Source: Pilatotrama ljubarskyi
Lineage: Eukaryota > Basidiomycota > Agaricomycetes > Polyporales > Polyporaceae
Length of the DNA: 64,000 bases
Assembly: GCA_022385805.1 (NCBI GenBank)
Contig: MU277672.1
Location: 292,012-356,011, forward strand
Direction: 5' to 3'
Both the position numbers and the translations under genes were made by a program. The first letter of the stretch is position 1; the number at the start of each line of letters is the position of its first letter. Below the pieces are notes generated by a model, which was not told the DNA's origin, ran no database searches, and saw only the letters and a list, made by a program, of their open reading frames with translations. Below, one piece after another: positions 24,067 through 34,527 of the stretch.

Positions 24067-26108
24067 TTAGGCCTTCGATCCGATGGCGACCTTGAAAGTG
24101 CCATTCGGCGAGACCTTCGCGCGCTCACCAGTCGCCCTCCAACCGCGCAGCTCTTCCTCCTCCGGCTCCTCCCCGGCCGACAGCGGCTTCCCGACGCTCG
24201 GCCCACGCACGTGCAGCGCCCCGACAGGGTCCGCGCCCGCCTCAACGGCAGTGTCGTCCACCCCAGTGAGCTTCGCCTCGATGTTGACCGAGGGCGGGCC
24301 GACGGGGGCGAGATACGTGAACGCGTAAGCGTCCGCTGCGGAGGTAGACGAGGCGCCCGGGTTGGCTGTGGGGAAGGTCTGGAGGTCCAGCGCGTGCGAG
24401 GCGAAGACGGGGCCGGCGACGAGCGGGTGGGCGTGTGCGTTGATGACTGGCACGGAGAGCGCGATGCGAGCCGGGGTGACCGCTTGCGCCTCGAGCGGGC
24501 CTGAAAGGGCACGATCAGTCATTGTGGCGCACGTGGAGGAGGGACTTGACGTACCGCCGCTGACGATGACGGCGCGGACGGTGCCGGCGCCCTTGCCCAT
24601 GACTTTGACGCGCGCGCGGTCGAAGACGAGGCGGTCCCAGAGGCTCTGCTTCGTGATGTAGCCCTCCAGGATGCCCGCCAGCTTGTGGCGCCAGGCGAGG
24701 GTGTTGAGGAGCCAGGACGCCTTGCGCGCCTCGCGCAGGATGTTGTCGCTTAGGCTCGTGAGGTGGTCCGGCCGGACGAAGAGGATCGTCGGTGAAGACG
24801 TGCGGTAGGCCGCCGTCGTGCTGAGGTCCTTCAGTCCGGTAAGGGTGGGCGCTGGGAATGGAAGCTTCAGTATGGCTGCATGGAGACCAATGGAAGCGAG
24901 GTGCGTACCGCCCTCGGGTTGGATGAGCTTTGTGCTGTCTACGGTTGCGAAGCCTGTTCCCTCAAAGATAGCGGTATATGCGATGGCTCGGCCGTATGGG
25001 GAGCTGAGCGGGTATGCGGAGAGGATGGTATCGAGGGGGGTCATGAGGCCCGAGGGCGGCATGAGAGCACGGGTTGCGGCCACGCCGGCGGTCAAGTTCT
25101 GGTGCGTGAGCTGGACACCCTCCAAGTCTCCAGAGGGCGTCTCGAAGAATGACACAGTGAAGACATCGTTACGATCTGCACATGATGGTTATGAGCAGGA
25201 CTGCGGTATCGGAAGCTGGACGATCACGGACCTGGGACAGGGAGCGCAGGCTTGTCCGCTGAGGCGCCCTCATGCTCGACGTCTTCCCACTTGACAATCC
25301 TGACGTTGTTGACGCGGGGGAGCTTCAAGCTGCCAATGTCGCCGACGACGACAATGGTATGGTGACTGCTCTCATTCGAGTCGTAGATGAGCTCGAGCAG
25401 TTGCTGGAGGAAGTCAGCTTGCGTGATGATCACCGACGGCGGGTGGCTCTCGAGCACGCGGGCGAGGAGCGAGAGCGATGAGAGCGTGAAAGACGGGATG
25501 GAGTGAGAAGCAAGCGCCAAGTCGGCGATGATGAACTCTAGATTGGCGACGGAAGTCAGCGTCTAGTCGTGTGCGGGCTTGATGAACATACCAGGGCCGT
25601 CATTGAGCAGGAGGAGGACGTTCGACTCTTGAGGCGCGAGGCCTGCCAGGCGCATGAGGCCAGCGCCGACATTCGCTGCGCGAGCCCTAAGTTCGGGGTT
25701 TGTGATCTGACGAATGGTGAGACGCGGAAGGCGAGGTAATCAGGCGGACGGAAGCTCACTTTTGTGGACCAGAGGGTACGAGGAGCATCTGCGTCTGGTT
25801 TGACGAGGTCCAAGAGCACCTGCTGCTCCTTCGCTGGACGCAGAGGGAACTTTGAGGGATTGAGCACCTGCATAACTGGTAGCTACTAGGCTGGTACATA
25901 CGCGACCGAGAATGCCGGTGCCGTAGTTGCGGTAGACCGCACTCTCCGTCGGGTTCCTCACGCGAGCAACATCGCTCTGGCGGCCAAGAAGAATAGGATG
26001 GACCAAGGCCTGAGGTTTGTACAGATTGTGCAGCAGGAAGAGTCCAGCAGCCACGAGAGCCAAGATGATGGTCAAGTCGTCCGTGACCAGATAGTCCGAA
26101 AGTGCCAT
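24067..26108 (-). CDS. AMP-binding (ANL) fold protein, acyl-CoA synthetase-like, probably inactive or atypical
   Basis: Six exons (26108..25902, 25867..25760, 25706..25592, 25537..25232, 25175..24555, 24500..24067) give 596 residues. One N-terminal membrane segment (TIILALVAAGLFLLHNL) precedes the ANL core: LRARAANVGAGLMRLAGL, NVLLLLNDGP and EFIIADLALASHSIPSFTL, as in long-chain acyl-CoA ligases. The ATP-binding loop, usually TSGTTGxPKGV, reads SFFETPSGDLEGVQLTHQN, lacking the Ser/Thr/Gly-rich run and the Lys. The motif near GALHVRGPSVGKPL is not followed by the usual GY..TGD, and the C-terminal catalytic subdomain is nearly absent. I infer a membrane-anchored relative that has lost adenylation. 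The gene is divergent from SPT16. Confidence 0.72.
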
Positions 26109-26693
26109 GGTCGAGACTATGGTGAGCAGTCAGCACGTCAAACAGTTCAAGCTGCGAGCAGGCTCCAAACACCCCAGAAGACTAGAGAACGTGTAACGCG
26201 CGATGCGGGGACCAAAGCAAGCGATGGGGAGAAGGGACGAGCAGTGGTGGAGAAGCGGTCAAGGAAAGAGACGCCGCACACCCCGTTCGCGCGCTGCTGT
26301 ACACCGGTCGCCGTTCTCCCGGAAGTTTCTCACCAGCGCGTCATTTTGCTCCGTGTGCAGTAGAGCTGTATGGCATTTGACTAGTACCTCCCGCATCTGA
26401 GCCGCCGTCTGGACAAGTCCACCGTCCTGCCCCCTGATATCTACCGAAGTTGCTGCATCCAACACAGCGGCAGCCTATCAGCGTCTCTGAGTGACAGACG
26501 CGTCGGGTCGCGGTGTGACCCTATGTTGTGACGCGTGTCACGTGTTTGTCACACAGCAATTGAGACTCCGCCCGAGCGTGTTACAGACGCGCCACAACGA
26601 ACGCGCTCTCCTTCGCTCTTGCGGCTTGCCCTCCTCCTCTTCTGTTCTCTTATCCATCTTCCTCTCCGTTCAGTCTCATAGGAGCACGTTGGC
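26109..26693. promoter_or_regulatory. Divergent promoter region ANL protein / SPT16
   Basis: 585 bp between start codons with several GACGCG/CGCGTC-like words and a GTGTCACGTGTTTGTCACAC stretch near 26536 that contains a CACGTG E-box. No factor is assigned. Confidence 0.4.
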
Positions 26694-29600
26694 ATGTCCA
26701 AGGTTGAACTGAACGCAGCGCTCTTCGCTAAAAGATTGCGCATAGTCTATGATGCATGGAACGTAAGTCAAAGTTTAACCTCTCCTGCGAAGCTTGACAA
26801 ATCATCTCCGTCGCCTATGCTTCCCTCAGAATGCGAAAAACGACGATGACTACAGCTCAATAGCCGACGTTGACGCGCTCTTACTCATTGCTGGAGATCC
26901 TGCGGGAGAGGATGAGCCCATACGCAAGGGTACTGCGTTCCAGGTGAGCCCCGCCTCGGATATCAAGCAGTCTCATAATTAGCTCATATGTGTGGCTCGT
27001 TGCAGACGTGGCTCCTTGGTTTCGAATTCCCCTCTACGTTTCTTATGTTCCACAAGACGAAGCTTCACATCCTCTGCTCCGCCTCAAAAGGTGCGGGAGC
27101 TGGCTGATGCTGTATCGGGTGTTTTCTAACCACGCTGTCCAATGCCAGCCAAAATCCTGTCGCAGCTAAACAACGCCGACTCCCCCGTACCGATCGAGTT
27201 CTTCGTACAGGCAAAGGCGAAGGAGCCTCCCACCGACGCGCTTCCGCGGTTCGTTGAGGCGTACACGTCCCTCGATCGGGTTGCAACTTTGATCAAGGAG
27301 CAGCACTCCGGGAAGCTGGTCGACGAGTGGAACAAAGCTGTGAGTGATGCGGCCAAGAAGCCAACTCTGGTGGATATGGCCCCGGCCGTAGCGGCGTTCC
27401 TTGCTGCCAAGGATGAGGAGGAACTCGTGAGTTGTAGCGTCCTTGAAGGCGTTCGTCGGTCTCACCGCCGAAACATAGAAATGTATCCGGACAGCGGCCG
27501 CTCTAACCTCAACATTGCTCGCCCATTACGTTGCCCCCAAGCTCGAGACTATCCTCGACCGAGAAGCCAAGATCTCCCACGAGGCATTCGCTACGCAGAT
27601 CGAGGCGAGGATTGGTTATGGAGAGGGCGACAAAGCCAAGGGCCCCGATATGAAGGTGTGGAGCAAGGGTCGAGGCCTGAACGACGTGAGTACCCTGGGG
27701 TTCCTTAGGCGATGTACTCGCTGATTGCCTGACATACTCCTTCAGGTGGATTGGGGATCAACCGAGTTCTGCTACCCCCCTATCATACAATCGCAGTCTA
27801 CGAGCACGGGTTATGACCTGAGCCCTGTTGCCGAGTCGTCACAAGACGACATCTCACATAAGGGGGTCCTGCTCGTCTCCGTCGGTATGCGGTATAAGAG
27901 CTACTGCGCGAACCTTGGCCGAAGCTTCATTGTCGATCCGTCGAAGGTCAGTCACTCGGGCGTTTGTCTTGCTCATTACTGAAAGTTCTCTGTCTGCAGG
28001 AGCAAGAAGCCATCTACTCCTTGCTGGTTTCTCTCCAGTCGGAGCTTCTGACGCGCATGAAGGAGGGTGCTATCTCGAAGGAATTGTATCAGTTTGCGCT
28101 TTCCTATGTCAAAGAGAAGAAGCCCGAGCTCGAGTCACATTTTGTGAAGAACATCGGCCACGGAGTGCGTTTCCATCCCGAACAAGCGTTTCCATCGACT
28201 AATTTGCCACTTCCCAGATGGGTATGGAATTCCGAGACGCCTCGTACTTACTGTCGCCCAAGAATAGCCGGAAGCTGCGCCCCAATATGGTGTTCAACCT
28301 AGTACTGGGTTTCACTGGGTTGGAAGAAGATGGCAAGAAGTGAGTCGCCCGCCCCTGATGGCGGCAGAGCATGGGCGCCGCGCCGATGTCATGCCTGTAG
28401 CATGGATTGTGCGGGCGGCGTTGTTCTGAGAGACACAAGTTCACCACGCAAATGCTGATACTGCTTCCCTTTGCTTAGATACGCGCTCCAACTTGTTGAT
28501 ACGGTACTCGTCGGCGCTGACAAGGCCACATGCCTTACCACCGGCGTGAAGTCTGTCAAGGATACGCTGTTCTTCTTGAACCAGGACGAGGGTGAGGGTC
28601 AGTCATCTAAAGTCCCCACCAAGAAGGCGCCCGTCGCGAAGGCTGGCCTGAACGGCAACGCATCGCCTGTGAAGAACAAGACGGCAGGCGGGAAGGTGCT
28701 CCGCAACAAGACAAGGAGTGCTGCGCAGCAGGAGCTCGTGCAGTCCATGTCGGCAAAGATTGCCGAGCACCAGCGAGAGCTGCACGCGAAGCTGCACCAG
28801 GAGGGCCTCGCGCGCTTCTCGGAAGGTGGCGGCGGCATCGGTGGGAAGGAGGGCAAGGGCTGGAAGCGCTTCCAAAGCTACAAGGGCGAAGCTGGCCTCC
28901 CCCGGGAGGTGGAAAGCCTCCGAGTACGTTGTGCTTTATTACGCGGTCTCCCTGCCCATGCTGACTGTACCGTCTTCAGATCTTTGTCGATAGGAAGGCG
29001 CAGACGGTCGTCCTGCCTATTCACGGATTTGCTGTTCCTTTCCATATCAACACCATCAAGAACGTCAGCAAGAACGACGAGGGCGAGTTCACCTACCTTC
29101 GAGTGAACTTCCAGACGCCGGGTCAGCTGGCCGGCAGGAAGGAAGATACGGTGAAGCTTTCTCTGTTGGGGCGTCATGTACAGACTATTCATACAGTACA
29201 TCATAGCCCTTCGAGGACCCGGATGCGACGTTCATCCGCTCGATCACCTATCGTTCACCGGATGGGAACCGCTTCGATGCCATCTCGAAACAGATTACAG
29301 ACCTCAAGAAGGAAGTCAACAAGCGTGAGCAGCAGAAGAAGGAGATGGCCGACGTGATCGAGCAGGACACGCTCGTCGAAGTGAAGGGTAGGCGCCCCAC
29401 GAAGTTGCCGGAAGTGTTCGTCCGGCCCGCATTGGACGGGAAGCGACTGCCGGGCGAGGTCGAGATTCACCAGAATGGTCTCCGCTACCAGTCTCCAATG
29501 GGCTCGCAAAAGATTGGTAGGCCTGCAGCTAGAACGGCTGGGACGGTCAAGCTGATCCCAGACTTTCAGATATTCTGTTCACCAATGTGAAGCACCTTTT

Positions 29601-30938
29601 CTTCCAGCCCTGCGATCACGAGCTCCTCGTCATCATCCACATTCACCTCAAGGCGCCCATCATGATCGGGAAGAAGAAGGCACACGTGAGTCTGCTTCAC
29701 TTCGCACAATCGCCGGTTCACCGCCATACGGCGTGCTCATGCGCACACAGGATGTGCAATTCTATCGCGAGGCTTCAGACGTCCAGTTCGACGAGACTGG
29801 GAACCGGAAGCGCAAGTACCGGTATGGCGATGAGGATGAGCTAGAACTTGAACAACAAGAGCGCAAGCGCCGCCAGATGCTGAACAAGGAGTTCAAGCTG
29901 TTCTCTGAGAAAATTGCAGAGGCCGCGACCGCTTCGGTATGTGACTCCGGTCCATTGCTCCTGTCCAGCGTGCTCACTCAAACGTAGACCGGCGAGCCGC
30001 TCGAAGTGGACATTCCCTTCCGGGAGCTCTCCTTCGAGGGTGTGCCATTCCGTACGAACGTGCGCCTGCAGCCCACGACGGAATGCCTCGTTCACCTATC
30101 GGATCCACCTTTCCTCGTGGTGACCCTTTCGGACATCGAGATCGCGTCGCTCGAGCGTGTTCAGTTCGGCCTGAAACAGTTCGATATGGTGCTTATTTTC
30201 AAGGACTTCACGAAGCCGCCTCTCCATATCAACTCCATCCCCAGCTCACAGCTTGACGACGTGAAGAATTGGCTGGAGTGAGTGTTCTGAATGCTGTGCC
30301 AAGAGCAGATGCTGATGCCCATCTTCAGCTCCGTGGACATTCCATTGAGCGAAGGTCCTGTCAACCTCAACTGGGGTCCCATTATGAAGACGATCAATGA
30401 GGACCCGTACGAGTTTTTCCAGCAGGGCGGTTGGAGCTTCTTGGGCGGCGCCGCGGCTGGAGAAGAGGTGTGTGCTCATGTGTAGTGTTGCAGTTGCCTG
30501 TTCTGACTCCCGCCCAGAGCGAAGCCGACGACGAATCCGACACGGAGTCTGAGTTCGAGGCCGAGGATGACGAGTCGGAGAGTTCCGAGAGCAGCGAGGA
30601 CGAGAGCGACTATGATGGCTCCGACGCAAGCGACGACGAAGGTAGCGGCTCTGACTTTGGATCCGATGAGAGCGAAGGTTTGTGCACCTTGATTGTCGCC
30701 CGAGGAATCCATTCGCTGAGCGTCCGGTCATAGGCGAGGATTGGGACGAGCTGGAGCGCAAGGCTGCGAAAGGTGCGACTCTGGTACTATGTCTCCGGGG
30801 GCTGGACTGCCGTGCTGATCATCTGGTGTCACAGCGGATAAGAAGCGTACAGAGACCGGCCGCGGGCACGAATCTGATGACTCGGACCGCCCCAAGAAGT
30901 CCGCGAAGCCCAAGGCGAAGGCCAACGGCAAGCGGTGA
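26694..30938 (+). CDS. SPT16: FACT complex large subunit Spt16
   Basis: Histone chaperone that with Pob3 reorganises nucleosomes during transcription and replication. About 18 exons, all with GT-AG introns, can be joined from ATG at 26694 to the stop at 30936-30938. The N-terminal aminopeptidase-like lobe runs from [15 protein letters not shown] through [32 protein letters not shown] and the lobe end. It is followed by the charged linker ([29 protein letters not shown]), the middle domain ([34 protein letters not shown]) and the Rtt106-like domain ending [18 protein letters not shown]. The last third is an acidic Asp/Glu/Ser tail and a basic terminus ([14 protein letters not shown]). Length and order match fungal Spt16. 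Confidence 0.96.
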
Positions 30939-31621
30939 AGGTAGGGTTGCCCGAGTCGATGTATCCGCTCTAGCGGTCGCATTCCCTAGCTTTCTATGTA
31001 CTGTACATTATTGCTCGTCGCGTGCTGGTGTTCCCCGTTTCCTGCTGAGTTCTTCGGAAATACTGGTGTAGCGATGTCGCTTCGGTGCGTATGCGTCCAC
31101 TCTGCTCACCACAGTATGCAAATGCGTGAAACCCTTCGGCCTCATATTGGCTTTCGTCCCGTCGTAAGGGGCGCATGAGAAGTCGGATCTGGGCATGCAA
31201 CATTGTGAGGTCGTAAGCCGGCTCGGGGCCCTTCCAAATTTATAACTCTAACTCGTTCGACGAAATCTGACAAGAAACCGGCGACTTCACAACCCCTCGT
31301 AGTCTGCCAATTGACCCTGGTCAGCGCTGAAATCAGGCCGACGTCTTGTGGCCCCATCTACTCGAACAATGTCACGGTCTTCTTGGGCGCTGGAGATGGC
31401 GATTGCGAGGAACCGCCGTGGTTTTGATACGTATGACTCTGATTCCCGGATGTGTGGGCGTAAGTATACACACGGCGGTAGCGTTTCATGTTTCCGTCCT
31501 CGAACCTTGCGACTCAGCGTCGCGCCTGACATATATCACCGCGCACATACGACGTGTCAGCGCATCGACCCCACACCATCTTGCCCTGTATCTCTACGCA
31601 CGGCTGTGCCTCGGGCTCCCC
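30939..31621. other. Intergenic, SPT16 3' flank
   Basis: 683 bp without a supported gene, at the start of the gene-poor region. It presumably contains the promoter of the four-exon gene that starts at 31622. Confidence 0.45.
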
Positions 31622-32538
31622 ATGGAGCGTCAAGCTGACTCCACGAAGAAGCAAAACGGGACAGCCACCGACGCACTGGCAATCGGCGCGCATAGGTCGC
31701 TAAACATGTCTCTAGCCTGGGACGCGGACGCCTGCCTGGCGGCTTTCCAGGGAGCCAACGACCGATACTGGGCCGAGCATGGGCTTTCGATGGCGCACTC
31801 CGTCATTACAAGCGCCGCAAGACCCGCAGCGGCGTCGCTAGGAGCTGCGATACCTCTAATCGTGAGTATCCTTCAGCTGTGTACGGCCCAATGCTATCGC
31901 TTACTCGCTTAGCAACCCTCGTACGAGGTCCTCCCACAACGAACATACGTCGCGAAGAGGCACTTTCAACGTAAACCACCCATCCCCTTCAGGACTGCAT
32001 TCACGCCCTATGTCAAACTCGTGGACGCGCTGACCGGCAATGTCTGGCATCTTAACGATGGAGAAGATGCCGTGTTCCTGGGTGAACATCTCACCCAAAA
32101 ACAGTCGCTCCGGCTGGAGGTGGGCGTGTGATTGGATTTGCGGGTTTATGAACCGCCGCAGATGATGCACACCACTAACTCCGGTTTCATAGATTGTGGG
32201 TCAGATGTCGTTCGAACGGCAGATCAACGTACGAAGCCCATCCGGTAGTTTCCGCTCTATCACAAGGGCAAAACTGGCAGAGAAGATCGCGAAAGAGGTC
32301 TTCGACTACATGAATGTCAGCGCATCGCCTGCAGTAGGAGTCAATGCCGCATGAAGCTGACCTTTGTAATATGCAGCGTCGTCAGAGAAGCTCCTTCGGT
32401 CCCCCATCTTTCAACATGGGTCCAGGAACGAGAGGATTCGAGCGAATTGTCCTTCTGGAGTTGTGTCACGTTTCAAGAGCGAGTTGGCAGCCCGTGCTTG
32501 GCGTCTTACGTCTCAGGGGAGGCGGCCCATCGCCTTGA
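31622..32538 (+). CDS. Uncharacterised four-exon family, member 1
   Basis: Four exons (31622-31861, 31913-32119, 32193-32315, 32377-32538) with three phase-0 introns encode 243 residues. The start is MERQADSTKK. Exon 1 ends in an Ala-rich stretch (AARPAAASLGAAIPLI). Exon 2 carries PPIPFRTAFTPYVKLVDAL and KQSLRLE, exon 3 FERQINVRSPSG and RAKLAEKIAKEVFDYM, and exon 4 GFERIVLLELCHVSRASW followed by QPVLGVL. No known domain was recognised. The same exon plan and matching segments recur in the gene at 44318-45211, which supports both models. Splice sites are canonical, though the donor after exon 3 (GTCAGC) is weak. Function unknown. Confidence 0.55.
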
Positions 32539-33069
32539 CGTCCGTATATTTGCAGGCCGCGGTCAGATCGACCGAATGCTTGGCACCACGTACAACATGT
32601 CCCTGACAGTCTTGTATCCGCTGGCGGTAGTCCCACAGACTAGCAGTAGAAGTACGATATCTTTGCGCATCTGTTGAGCCGTTCGATGAAGGATGGCGGG
32701 AAACGTCTGTAGGTGGCACAAACGCATTCAGACATAGTGAAAAGTATTTCACGATGGAGCGGTGGCCCACGCCGGAAGTACACACCCTAAGTTTTGTTTC
32801 TGAACCAGACCGGGTAGCTCAGTGCCAGTGTGGTGCCTCAAGGTTAGGGCTGAGCAATTAGAGATGGCGAGTCGAACGTCCAAGGCCTCCCCTTGAGTAG
32901 CAGCGATACAGAAAATGCATGAGTTGTTGGCCAGATTGCAGTGCCAGCTGCAGGCCCAAGGCCCAACTCGCCGGGGCCAGGATCGGGTCGGGTACAGCTT
33001 CGGTCGGCACCACAGCGCCGCTGACTCCGGGTCCAGGGTTCGCCCATCGTCGCGCCAACGGTGCCTCAG
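32539..33069. other. Intergenic left flank of the retrotransposon
   Basis: 531 bp. Minus-strand frames around 32844-33094 run toward the insertion point, so a gene remnant split by the element is possible, but nothing recognisable was found. The last five bases (33065-33069, CTCAG) are the target duplication. Confidence 0.4.
33065..33069. repeat. Target-site duplication, left copy (CTCAG)
   Basis: CTCAG directly abuts the TG of the left LTR, and the same five bases follow the CA of the right LTR at 42342-42346. This is the 5-bp duplication typical of Ty3/gypsy integrase. Confidence 0.9.
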
Positions 33070-33419
33070 TGTCGCGCTCGCGGTTTGCAAGCAAGCCGGT
33101 GGCGCGACACGTAGAGGTTCGAGCGAGAACTGACAGGTCTAACGTCTGTCGATTGCAAGAACACTGGCCTTCGCCCTACGTACAGGTCGGCCTTTTATAC
33201 TCGTAAGTAAGTCACGGGATCGTAGGATAAAACTGTATAGTAGTGGCGTGAGGAAGAGCTACTTAAACCAGTAAGTAGGCAATCGTTAGGGAATAAGGAA
33301 ACGGTAAGAAGAAGACGAATAGAAGAGTAAGTAGAGTAGGCTAAGTGGAGTAAGTAACATAAAGTAATGGAACGTAAGGGTGAGCGAACGAGAGGGATTA
33401 GAGTGAGCGAGGCGTTACA
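33070..33419 (-). repeat. 3' LTR
   Basis: 350 bp starting TG and ending CA, identical by eye to 41992-42341. The first eight bases TGTCGCGC are complementary to GCGCGACA at 33102-33109, giving a terminal stem-loop. Many GTAAGTA-like words occur in the plus-strand reading. Confidence 0.95.
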
Positions 33420-33449
33420 TACGCCCTCCGGCTGTCGTAGCACGGCAGC

Positions 33450-34517
33450 CTATTCTCCTTCATAGTCCACAAGCTCCTCGCCCATCGAGACGTCGTGATC
33501 GCCGGCAGGCCCGGAAGACTCAGATGGTCCAGTGGAGGGAGCGTCAGCGATAGCGACAGAGGCCGAAGTGGTGGTTGTGACCGCCGACTGGTTGACAGTC
33601 GAAGACGCGCCGGTCGGGGGAGCAGAGGCGGTGGTGGCGGTAGCTGAAGACGTCACGCTCTCGTTGGCGTGGGTGGACGAGCTCGCGCGGCCGGTCTGGA
33701 CAGAAGTCTCGGAGCCAGAAGTCACGGCCGAGGAAGGGAACACGGAGGCGGTCGCGGTCTCGGTCTGAGAGTGGGTGTCGACCTCGAGGTTGGGGGTGCC
33801 GGTATTGGTGCCGGAGAGTGGAGGATTGAACAAGTCGAGGAGAGCGGGATGGGGGTCCGAGTGAGGCTCCCCGAAGTCCGTGGTGGCGTCTCCCAGCACC
33901 GAGCTCGCGCGTGAGAAAGGAAGCAAGCCGGAGGTCGCAGCGGCGTGAGCGGCCAGCGCACTGCGCTTCGCCTTGTTGCCCAACCTCTTCGAGATATGAT
34001 ACTCCCGCTTGGCGCGCTCGTTCAGATAGGCGTCGGCGACCATAGCCTGCATTTGACGGAACTTGCGGGCGTTGCGGGCGCCGTCGTCGTCTCGGGGTGG
34101 AAGGACGAGGTGGGTAGGAATTTGGGCGCGCGTGACGCTGACCGGTCCCGAGCCTTCGCTGGGCAGCTGGAGTAGGCCGCAGGCGTTCGAGGCATCCAGA
34201 TCCCACAGGCGCTGGAAGGTCGAGTAGCCACCGGGAACCACGTCGCGGGTCACGTCGAACCCGCCCGTTCGGAGAGTCTCGTCGAGCCCGAGGATGAGGC
34301 GGACTTGATCCCGCGCGAAACGGTGGACTCGGTGATTGGTGGGGTCGGTGGCAAGGACGTCTCCGGTCTCCGGGTCGAGGCTGAAGTGAGGAGGCAGACG
34401 CTTGCGCTTCTGCAGAGTCATAGCGCGGCGAGAGAGAGAGAGAACAAGGGGAAAGATGAGCGGAAGTGAGCTTGGAGAAAGAGCGAGCAGAGGAGCGAGT
34501 AGGGGAGGCTCGGTCAT
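33450..34517 (-). CDS. Second, overlapping ORF at the 3' end of the retrotransposon
   Basis: 355 codons from ATG at 34517, in a different frame from Gag-Pol. The protein-like part starts at KRKRLPPHFSLDPETGD and continues with VHRFARDQVRLILGLDETL, NARKFRQMQAMVADAYL and KREYHISKRLGNKAKRS. A Ser/Thr/Ala-rich region follows, and the end is acidic (GEELVDYEGE). No family was recognised. The first 36 residues are hydrophobic or low complexity and coincide with a candidate intron (34410-34527), so the natural product may be a C-terminal extension of Gag-Pol rather than a separate protein. Third-ORF proteins of this kind are not part of the core Ty3/gypsy set. Confidence 0.7.
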   Translation of the reverse strand: MTEPPLLAPLLALSPSSLPLIFPLVLSLSRRAMTLQKRKRLPPHFSLDPETGDVLATDPTNHRVHRFARDQVRLILGLDETLRTGGFDVTRDVVPGGYSTFQRLWDLDASNACGLLQLPSEGSGPVSVTRAQIPTHLVLPPRDDDGARNARKFRQMQAMVADAYLNERAKREYHISKRLGNKAKRSALAAHAAATSGLLPFSRASSVLGDATTDFGEPHSDPHPALLDLFNPPLSGTNTGTPNLEVDTHSQTETATASVFPSSAVTSGSETSVQTGRASSSTHANESVTSSATATTASAPPTGASSTVNQSAVTTTTSASVAIADAPSTGPSESSGPAGDHDVSMGEELVDYEGE

Positions 34518-34527
34518 GAGAGCTAAC
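34410..34527 (-). other. Candidate intron joining Gag-Pol to the 3' ORF
   Basis: On the coding strand: donor GTTAGC, a long CT-rich tract, branch-like CTATGAC and acceptor CTCTGCAG. Removing 118 nt joins codon 2441 of Gag-Pol (ending EEGEE) in phase 0 to KRKRLPP of the other frame, giving a product of about 2760 residues. This is inferred from sequence only. Confidence 0.5.

Noticed and set aside
33120..33419. Repeated GTAAGTA words suggesting a short-repeat array
   Set aside because: They are irregularly spaced words inside the LTR, not an ordered array; no CRISPR-like structure is expected or seen.
33544..34527. C-terminal 320 residues of the long Gag-Pol frame
   Set aside because: Arg/Pro/Ser-rich and motif-free, and exactly overlaps the better-looking second frame, so treated as a shadow.
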